Positions 59,816 through 64,000 of a stretch of DNA of 64,000 nucleotides are shown piece by piece (the first letter of the stretch is position 1; every line of letters begins with the position of its first letter). The stretch comes from Pseudomonadota bacterium (GTDB taxonomy: Bacteria; Pseudomonadota; Alphaproteobacteria; Puniceispirillales; Marisalimonadaceae): assembly GCA_027625145.1 (NCBI GenBank), contig JAQBXK010000003.1, positions 53,209 through 117,208 of the forward strand. The letters are read 5' to 3'. The notes beneath the pieces were generated by a model. It was not told the origin of the DNA and did not search any database. It saw only the letters and a program-made list of their open reading frames with translations. Both the position numbers and the translations under genes were made by a program.

Positions 59816-60298
59816 TTAATGTTTTAATATAAAGTAAGAAGAAATTAATACTGTTATGACAGTAATAGAAAGACATCTTCTTAGGAAAATGTACCAATTA
59901 GGAAATAACAAAATTTTATTATAAAATTCATCTACTAACTGACAAGTCAAATATCCTAATGACAAAATTATTAAACTAATTCTTTTATCAATTAACAAAG
60001 TTATCATACCTAGAAACGCAGGTGTAATTGACCAAATCAACATAAAGATTTTAAATTGATTTGTAAAAGCATTCATTTTGTTTTGATTTAATACAATACC
60101 CCAATAGACACTTCCTAAAAAAGTTAAAATTATTACACCATAATTTTTAGCGATATTAATAGGAAAAATAAGATTTCCTTGATTAAACCATAAATCTAAT
60201 AATCCAATAATAAATGGAATTAGTCCCATAAAACCAAGTAAAATAATTATTTTTTCATAACTCTTTAATTGATAAATATCATTGATTAGTTTTTTCAT
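59816..60298 (-). CDS. DUF3429-family membrane protein (TMEM69-like)
   Basis: A 160-residue protein with five TM helices. YGVIILTFLGSVYWGIVL (about residues 53-70) is the DUF3429 signature and FLRRCLSITVITVL closes it. The family includes the mitochondrial TMEM69; function not established. No nearby operon partner on this strand. Confidence 0.85.
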   Translation of the reverse strand: MKKLINDIYQLKSYEKIIILLGFMGLIPFIIGLLDLWFNQGNLIFPINIAKNYGVIILTFLGSVYWGIVLNQNKMNAFTNQFKIFMLIWSITPAFLGMITLLIDKRISLIILSLGYLTCQLVDEFYNKILLFPNWYIFLRRCLSITVITVLISSYFILKH

Positions 60299-60460
60299 AT
60301 TGACATCTATTTAATTTATTTTTTGCTTCTATAAAATACTATAGAAAAAAGATTTCTTTAATAAGATAAAAAAATAACAGAATAATAATCAATAGTAACT
60401 AAAAATTAATCCATCCATGGAACTAAATCCATAATACTAATTCCTTCAAAAATGATACTC

Positions 60461-60549
60461 AAAATCTAATTTAGAAATCAGAATATTTTCCAAACTTAAA
60501 TATTAATCTTATCTTTACCTTTCTTAATCATTTTGATTAAACTATGAGT
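60461..60549 (+). repeat. promoter-repeat copy R7
   Basis: The left half is diverged with a 5-nt insertion; AAATATTAAT is present. The right half is TTTACC (60514-60519), 17 nt, TTAAAC (60537-60542), then TATGAGTATT: the usual ATG position is ATT, and an ATG 6 nt earlier gives only MSI. The next real start is the 60605 gene, which has its own ribosome site. Confidence 0.65.
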
Positions 60550-60604
60550 ATTTAAAACAATCAAAAGTTAAATAACTATTTATCGTTCCTAGGAGAATTA
60601 TATT

Positions 60605-60772
60605 ATGAGCAAACAGACGATAGGTTGGATAATAGTCGGCAGTTGTTTAATATGGGGTTTGTTGAGAACTGGAGATTGGGTTGAACCTAATTTTGTTATA
60701 AATTTTTTAACAATTGGAGGTTTTTGTTTAGGAATTTACTTAACAAAAAATAATGCCGATAAAGAGGAATAA
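60605..60772 (+). CDS. 55-residue two-TM small membrane protein
   Basis: AGGAG lies 9 nt before the ATG. The product starts MSKQTIGWIIVGSCLIWGLL, has a polar loop RTGDWVEPN, a second TM helix (NFLTIGGFCLGIYL) and an acidic tail. It resembles the 57-residue protein at 58653 in layout. Probably transcribed from repeat copy R7. Confidence 0.6.
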   Translation: MSKQTIGWIIVGSCLIWGLLRTGDWVEPNFVINFLTIGGFCLGIYLTKNNADKEE

Positions 60773-60806
60773 TTATCGTTAATATTAGAATGATAGGTAA
60801 ATTATT

Positions 60807-60944
60807 ATGGATAAAGAATCTCAAGAAAGACTTCGTACTTGGTGGAATGATGGAGACGGTAAATTAAAGAAATCTCTATATATTTTTTTATGTTTACAAA
60901 TGCTTTTAGGAATTATATGGTTTATTGAATACATCTTCATATAA
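60807..60944 (+). CDS. 45-residue single-TM small protein
   Basis: The product starts MDKESQERLRTWWNDGDGKL and ends in one TM helix (IFLCLQMLLGIIWFIEYIF). It follows the previous small membrane gene by 34 nt. The cytoplasmic acidic/Trp segment plus C-terminal helix resembles small tail-anchored proteins. No family. Confidence 0.45.
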   Translation: MDKESQERLRTWWNDGDGKLKKSLYIFLCLQMLLGIIWFIEYIFI

Positions 60945-60978
60945 AACCAGTTCACATTAAAGCTAACAATTAAGAATT

Positions 60979-61050
60979 ATTATATAAATCACAAAAGTTT
61001 ATATAATAAAATATCAATTACTGTTTAATTTTAATAATTATTTTTGTTCA
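60979..61050 (+). repeat. promoter-repeat copy R8 (diverged)
   Basis: The 40 nt ending AAAATATCAAT (61018) align to the left half without gaps. The right half reads TTTAAT, 17 nt, TTCAGA, and runs into the 3' end of the minus-strand gene at 61038. Probably inactive. Confidence 0.45.
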
Positions 61051-61280
61051 GAGTTTTTTAATTCTTTTTTAATCTTTTCTTCTAAATGTCCTATCATTAT
61101 TCTTCTCATATACTCGGCTCTTCCCAAATCAGTAAAAGAATATTCTCTTACATCATCATTACTAATTCTAATAGAAAAGTTATAAAAAGCACCACTCTTT
61201 TTTATACTTGAAGCACTCCCATAAGCAATTTTATTAGGACTTACTAGTGTACCAAACTTGGTTTCAATTATGTTTGTCAT
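61038..61280 (-). CDS. 80-residue conserved small protein, paralogue B
   Basis: Nearly identical to the product at 54842-55084 (starts MTNIIETKFGTLVSPNKIA). The ATG at 61280 is used because AAAGG lies about 9 nt upstream and it matches the paralogue; an ATG at 61289 lies within that ribosome site. Both copies read on the minus strand and lie near repeat copies. Confidence 0.7.
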   Translation of the reverse strand: MTNIIETKFGTLVSPNKIAYGSASSIKKSGAFYNFSIRISNDDVREYSFTDLGRAEYMRRIMIGHLEEKIKKELKNSEQK

Positions 61281-61403
61281 AAAAACCATCCTTTTAAATA
61301 GTATTTATTATTATTCTAATATTAAAAATTGAATTAAATCAAACATTATCTTTATCAGGGCAAGTATTATACGCTTGTCTAAAAGTAGATATTATTGATA
61401 GGT

Positions 61404-61450
61404 AATGTTACTTGTTTACCTTATACAACTATTTTGATTAAACTGTTAAC
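61404..61450 (+). promoter_or_regulatory. promoter-repeat copy R9 (right half)
   Basis: TTTACC (61415-61420), 17 nt, TTAAAC (61438-61443), 7 nt, ATG at 61451. The spacing is identical to R0, R1, R4 and R11. The left half is not recognisable. Confidence 0.65.
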
Positions 61451-61624
61451 ATGTCAATCTTAATCAAAGAACTCTCTAAAAATAAATATGAAATTATAGT
61501 TAACTCGAATACTTCAACTAAAAATATTGTTACTCTAACAGATATAATTTATCAAAAAATTACTAAAAATGAACTACTAAAATTTAGTTTTAAGTTTCTA
61601 TTAGAAAGAAAAACTAACACTTAA
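61451..61624 (+). CDS. 57-residue small protein with a predicted leaderless start
   Basis: The product starts MSILIKELSKNKYEIIVNSN and continues with a beta-strand/helix pattern ending LLERKTNT. No ribosome site precedes it; the ATG is 7 nt after the TTAAAC box of copy R9. No family recognised. Confidence 0.5.
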   Translation: MSILIKELSKNKYEIIVNSNTSTKNIVTLTDIIYQKITKNELLKFSFKFLLERKTNT

Positions 61625-62071
61625 ATCCTTTCTTTTTTTGATGTAACAATCATTACAAGATACTTTCCTGAACATGAAATGAGTGTTAAAAAATGATTCA
61701 GCTCTTAATATAACTTTAACATAGTCAAAGCAGTTAAATATGATTAAAAAAAACTAGAGTTTCATTCAACTGTTTATCTTGCATTGGAAAGTAAAATTAT
61801 GAATGATGATGATAAAAAAAATTGGTGGTATTGGGTAGCAGTATATGCATGTATCTCATTAGTATTATTTGTTATTTTTTCTATTTATGTAACCATCAAT
61901 TAAAAATTAAATACCAAACAGTCTATACCTTCTCCATCTATTTAAATTAATTTCAAACTATAAATATTTTCATAAAGTAATAATACTTAACATTATATTT
62001 ATTTAAATTTTTATCTTTATTTCATTTTTTTAAAAATCATGTAACCTAATGCTTTATTATAAGGAGCTAGG
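61625..62071. other. 447-nt AT-rich gap with one possible 34-codon gene
   Basis: Apart from the 34-codon membrane frame at 61799-61903, no reading frame is convincing. No strong terminator or RNA fold is visible. Confidence 0.4.
61799..61903 (+). CDS. 34-residue single-TM small protein
   Basis: The frame starts MNDDDKKNWWYWVAVYACIS and continues as a TM helix (VLFVIFSIYVTI) to TAA. An acidic Trp-rich N-terminus before one helix is also seen in the 60807 product. GGAAAG lies 8-13 nt upstream of the ATG. Modest evidence. Confidence 0.4.
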   Translation: MNDDDKKNWWYWVAVYACISLVLFVIFSIYVTIN

Positions 62072-62464
62072 ATGAAATTAATAAAATTAAGTTATATTTT
62101 TTTCTTCTTATTTTTTTTTTCAATTAATGCAATCGCTCAAGGACCTACTTCAGGCATACTTTGCCAAAACTTAAAAAACACAGTCTCTCTTGAATTTATA
62201 TTTAAAAGTAATGAGAATGAAATATTTGCAAATGCTTTCAAAAGGGTAAATGGTAAATTTATTGAAGTTGGTAAAGTTGTAGGACAAAAGCCATCATCAT
62301 TTATACTTTTTGAAGATAAATACGCATATCTAGGCATTGATTTTGCTTGGCATTTAGATAAAGTTACCAAAAACCTCAAACCTATTATTTTAAGTGAAGG
62401 GACTATTAAAATGGGCACAATGCCTGAGAGATTGTCCTGTATTAGTAAAAATTTTTGGTATTAA
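62072..62464 (+). CDS. secreted hypothetical protein
   Basis: A 130-residue protein with a strong Sec signal peptide (about 22 residues, ending NAIA-Q). Two cysteines in the mature part (GILCQNL and RLSCISK) could form a disulphide. Beta-rich, no family recognised. AAGGAG lies 6 nt before the ATG. Confidence 0.65.
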   Translation: MKLIKLSYIFFFLFFFSINAIAQGPTSGILCQNLKNTVSLEFIFKSNENEIFANAFKRVNGKFIEVGKVVGQKPSSFILFEDKYAYLGIDFAWHLDKVTKNLKPIILSEGTIKMGTMPERLSCISKNFWY

Positions 62465-62513
62465 ATAAAACGAATTATTTAACTAAACATTTACTTACTA
62501 AGTATTTTTCTTT

Positions 62514-62571
62514 TAAAGAAAATTATCAATTACCTTTTGCCTACCTCAATCATTTTGATTAAACTATGATT
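62514..62571 (+). repeat. promoter-repeat copy R10
   Basis: AAATTATCAATTACC, then TTTGCC (62536-62541), 17 nt, TTAAAC (62559-62564). The expected ATG position reads ATA, as in a decayed start. The next gene begins at 62608. Confidence 0.6.
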
Positions 62572-62607
62572 ATAAAAAACTAATTTTTAGAATATTGAGA
62601 TTATTTA

Positions 62608-62880
62608 ATGAGTTTTAAAGATGGTGAAGAAGCGGCGGAAAAAGAAATAAAAGAAAAAGGTTTTGACATTAATTTATGGAATGAATTTTTAGAAAATCCT
62701 GATGACTTTAATAAACTTTTTAGTAAACTATTAATAGGTGAATCTGATAATTTTATTGAAGGTTATAGGAGTTATTACAGTTCTTATTCATTATGGGCAG
62801 ATACAAAAGCATACAGAAACAATCTTCCTTTTTGGAGAACACCATGGAAAAAAACAAAGAAACCATTAAATAAAGAATAA
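62608..62880 (+). CDS. 90-residue hypothetical soluble protein
   Basis: An acidic N-terminal half (MSFKDGEEAAEKEIKEKGFD) is followed by an aromatic, basic C-terminus (YRSYYSSYSLWADTKAYRNN). No family recognised; no strong ribosome site. It lies 36 nt after promoter-repeat copy R10. Confidence 0.5.
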   Translation: MSFKDGEEAAEKEIKEKGFDINLWNEFLENPDDFNKLFSKLLIGESDNFIEGYRSYYSSYSLWADTKAYRNNLPFWRTPWKKTKKPLNKE

Positions 62881-62906
62881 TGTAGATATATTATAAATAA
62901 ATTAAT

Positions 62907-63449
62907 TTATTCAATAAACTCTATTTCTTGAATATACAATTCTGCTAAATGATCTCTTCCAAAAGCAACTAACCCTATTGATGTAATATTTTGAGGATTA
63001 ATTGTTTTAGATAAAAAGGAACCTGATCTCTTAAATTCTCTAATCGGGAGTTTTATTACCTTATAATCTTCCTCAACATTGAAATCTAATTGATAATATT
63101 GCCATGGGAAAAATGTTCCGGTTGTTCTTATATGTACAAAATATTTTTGATTATTGCCTTTAGCAATTACTTTAATAAATTGAGATTTGCTTAAATTAAT
63201 ATTATTAAGCTTTCTACGAATTTGAATAAATCCACCATTATTTTTTGTAGAAACATTACCAGAAATATAGGCAAAGTTTTTATTATCTTTAGAATTAAAA
63301 AAAACTTTTCCTGATGAGACGCCACCCATTACCTTGTCAGAAACAAAAGACCATTTTTCTGGATTTTGAAAATTATCTTTTAAAATTGTGTCAGAATAAG
63401 ATTGAGTGATCATAATTAATAAAAATATTATTGTTTTGATAATATACAT
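62907..63449 (-). CDS. CIA30-family (NDUFAF1-like) secreted protein
   Basis: A 180-residue protein with a signal peptide (about residues 1-19) and a jelly-roll fold: WSFVSDKVMGGVSSG near residue 33 is the CIA30 signature, with GGFIQIRRKL, YFVHIRTTG and IGLVAFGRDHLAELYIQEIEF following. CIA30 is a complex I assembly factor in mitochondria; bacterial periplasmic members have unknown roles. Confidence 0.85.
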   Translation of the reverse strand: MYIIKTIIFLLIMITQSYSDTILKDNFQNPEKWSFVSDKVMGGVSSGKVFFNSKDNKNFAYISGNVSTKNNGGFIQIRRKLNNINLSKSQFIKVIAKGNNQKYFVHIRTTGTFFPWQYYQLDFNVEEDYKVIKLPIREFKRSGSFLSKTINPQNITSIGLVAFGRDHLAELYIQEIEFIE

Positions 63450-63512
63450 TCTATATTAATTAGTTAAAATTTGATAATTATCAAATAAAATTATTTTCTT
63501 AATAGGTTATAG

Positions 63513-63710
63513 ATGAACAATTGGAAAACAGATTTTGAAGTTAAGTTCCATTTACACTTTGAACATCATAATGGAAGACAAGAAAAAAAGTATAATTCTT
63601 TAATTGTAGAAGCTGAATCTGAAGAAAAAGCAAAAGAAATGGTCTTTCATCAATATGAAAATAGTAGTTTTTTAATAATTGATGAAGTTAAAAAATTATG
63701 GAAATACTGA
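63513..63710 (+). CDS. 65-residue hypothetical protein
   Basis: The product starts MNNWKTDFEVKFHLHFEHHN and continues in a strand-helix-strand pattern (SLIVEAESEEKAKEMVFHQY), similar to small dsRBD-like or ferredoxin-like folds. Not assigned. Repeat copy R11 begins at its stop codon. Confidence 0.5.
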   Translation: MNNWKTDFEVKFHLHFEHHNGRQEKKYNSLIVEAESEEKAKEMVFHQYENSSFLIIDEVKKLWKY

Positions 63711-63789
63711 TTTATAAACCATGATACTATCTAGAGTAAAATATCAATTACTCTTTACCTTTCCAATCTATTTTGATTAAACTGTAAGT
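63709..63789 (+). repeat. promoter-repeat copy R11
   Basis: The left half (ATTTATAAACCATGATACTA, CTAGAGTAAAATATCAATTA) aligns ungapped to the consensus. The right half is TTTACC (63754-63759), 17 nt, TTAAAC (63777-63782), 7 nt, ATG at 63790. The repeat starts at the TGA of the previous gene. Confidence 0.75.
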
Positions 63790-63861
63790 ATGAAGGAATC
63801 ATTTTTAATAGAACAATTTTCTTTTAACACTAGTTTGTTGTCTAACACTGCTTCCATTTAA
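63790..63861 (+). CDS. 23-codon open frame after repeat R11
   Basis: ATG AAG GAA ... TAA encodes MKESFLIEQFSFNTSLLSNT followed by ASI. The only support is the fixed 7-nt distance from the TTAAAC box. It overlaps the minus-strand frame at 63805. Confidence 0.25.
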   Translation: MKESFLIEQFSFNTSLLSNTASI

Positions 63862-63993
63862 ATTTGGGAAAATAAATTGATCTGCTGATAATCTAAACAT
63901 ATGTCTATTGTTTATTTCTGTTGGTGTGAACACCATTTGTATTGAATGTTTTTTATCTAACTCATATTCTTTTTTATTTTGTTCTTCTAACAT
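63805..63993 (-). CDS. 62-residue (or longer) protein at the right edge
   Basis: A basic protein with MFRLSADQFIFPNLNGSSV near the C-terminus. The frame stays open from 63993 to the window end, so the true start may lie outside. No family recognised. Confidence 0.4.
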   Translation of the reverse strand: MLEEQNKKEYELDKKHSIQMVFTPTEINNRHMFRLSADQFIFPNLNGSSVRQQTSVKRKLFY

Positions 63994-64000
63994 ATCTAAA

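Noticed and set aside
48026..63789. The interspersed repeats as integron attC sites or a CRISPR array
   Set aside because: They lack the attC inverted-repeat structure and core GTT sites, spacing is irregular and gene-sized, and the integrase is a tRNA-island type. No short evenly spaced repeats or cas genes are seen.
46541..64000. Prophage
   Set aside because: No capsid, terminase, portal, tail, lysis or replication genes are visible; only an integrase remnant and small cargo.

Overview
The window is AT-rich (roughly 30% GC by eye) bacterial chromosome, densely packed, with short spacers and many overlapping genes. Three gene runs point to an alphaproteobacterium: rpmH-rnpA-yidD-yidC-engB-argB; hemC-hemD-(Mic60/mitofilin-like)-hemY divergent from tsaD-gpsA-EVE; and dapD-dapE with truA-fmt-def nearby. 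Low GC, compact spacing and several TRAP/DMT/MFS/LysE transporters suggest a streamlined, probably marine, member of the class (inference; HIMB59/AEGEAN-169/SAR11-like lineages fit, but the sequence alone does not settle it).

Region 1 (1-16.7 kb) is catabolic and transport-rich. It holds the 3' end of an alpha/beta hydrolase, a PLP aminotransferase, an SCP2-like protein with a second alpha/beta hydrolase, and an operon of SDR, BKACE (DUF849) and L-gulonate/hydroxyacyl-CoA dehydrogenase-like genes. Next come a tripartite TRAP transporter operon ending in a clear rho-independent terminator, a uronate-dehydrogenase-like gene, a DMT exporter, a second epimerase, an HSL-type esterase, a DapA-family lyase, a phytanoyl-CoA-dioxygenase-like oxygenase and an MFS carrier. 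Together they look like uptake and oxidation of a sugar acid or hydroxy/keto acid, ending with beta-keto acid cleavage.

Region 2 (16.2-46.5 kb) is core genome: YtoQ, trmL, LysE exporter, the heme cluster, tsaD/gpsA, a lipid-A/glycan glycosyltransferase trio, leucyl aminopeptidase, hisN-like phosphatase, membrane cytochrome c, kdsB, pheA, the 4.5S SRP RNA, dnaX, recR, rmuC, def-fmt-truA, dapE-dapD, a HAD nucleotidase, argB, engB, yidC, yidD, rnpA, rpmH (44 codons) and gpt.

Region 3 (46.5-64 kb) is an accessory island. It starts at an intact tRNA-Arg(ACG), followed at once by a decayed tyrosine integrase. A degenerate copy of the last 62 nt of the same tRNA lies at 56629-56690 and marks an old right end, so one integrated unit of about 10 kb is followed by a second related one. 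Cargo is mostly small: MORN-repeat proteins, CxxC proteins, one- to four-TM membrane proteins, MAPEG, DUF3147, DUF3429, EthD, CPXCG and CIA30 families, and a foreign-looking yhbY. The most striking structure is an interspersed repeat of about 80-88 bp, with about a dozen full, partial or diverged copies on the plus strand. It lies between the stop of one small gene and the start of the next. Its right half has the fixed layout TTTACC-N17-TTAAAC, and in five copies an ATG follows exactly 7 nt later. This looks like a mobile promoter or cassette junction driving leaderless small genes, and it is my candidate for an undescribed system. Several genes here are broken (integrase, a small gene after it, a CxxC gene copy, an A8-frameshifted MORN gene), so the island is both gaining and decaying.
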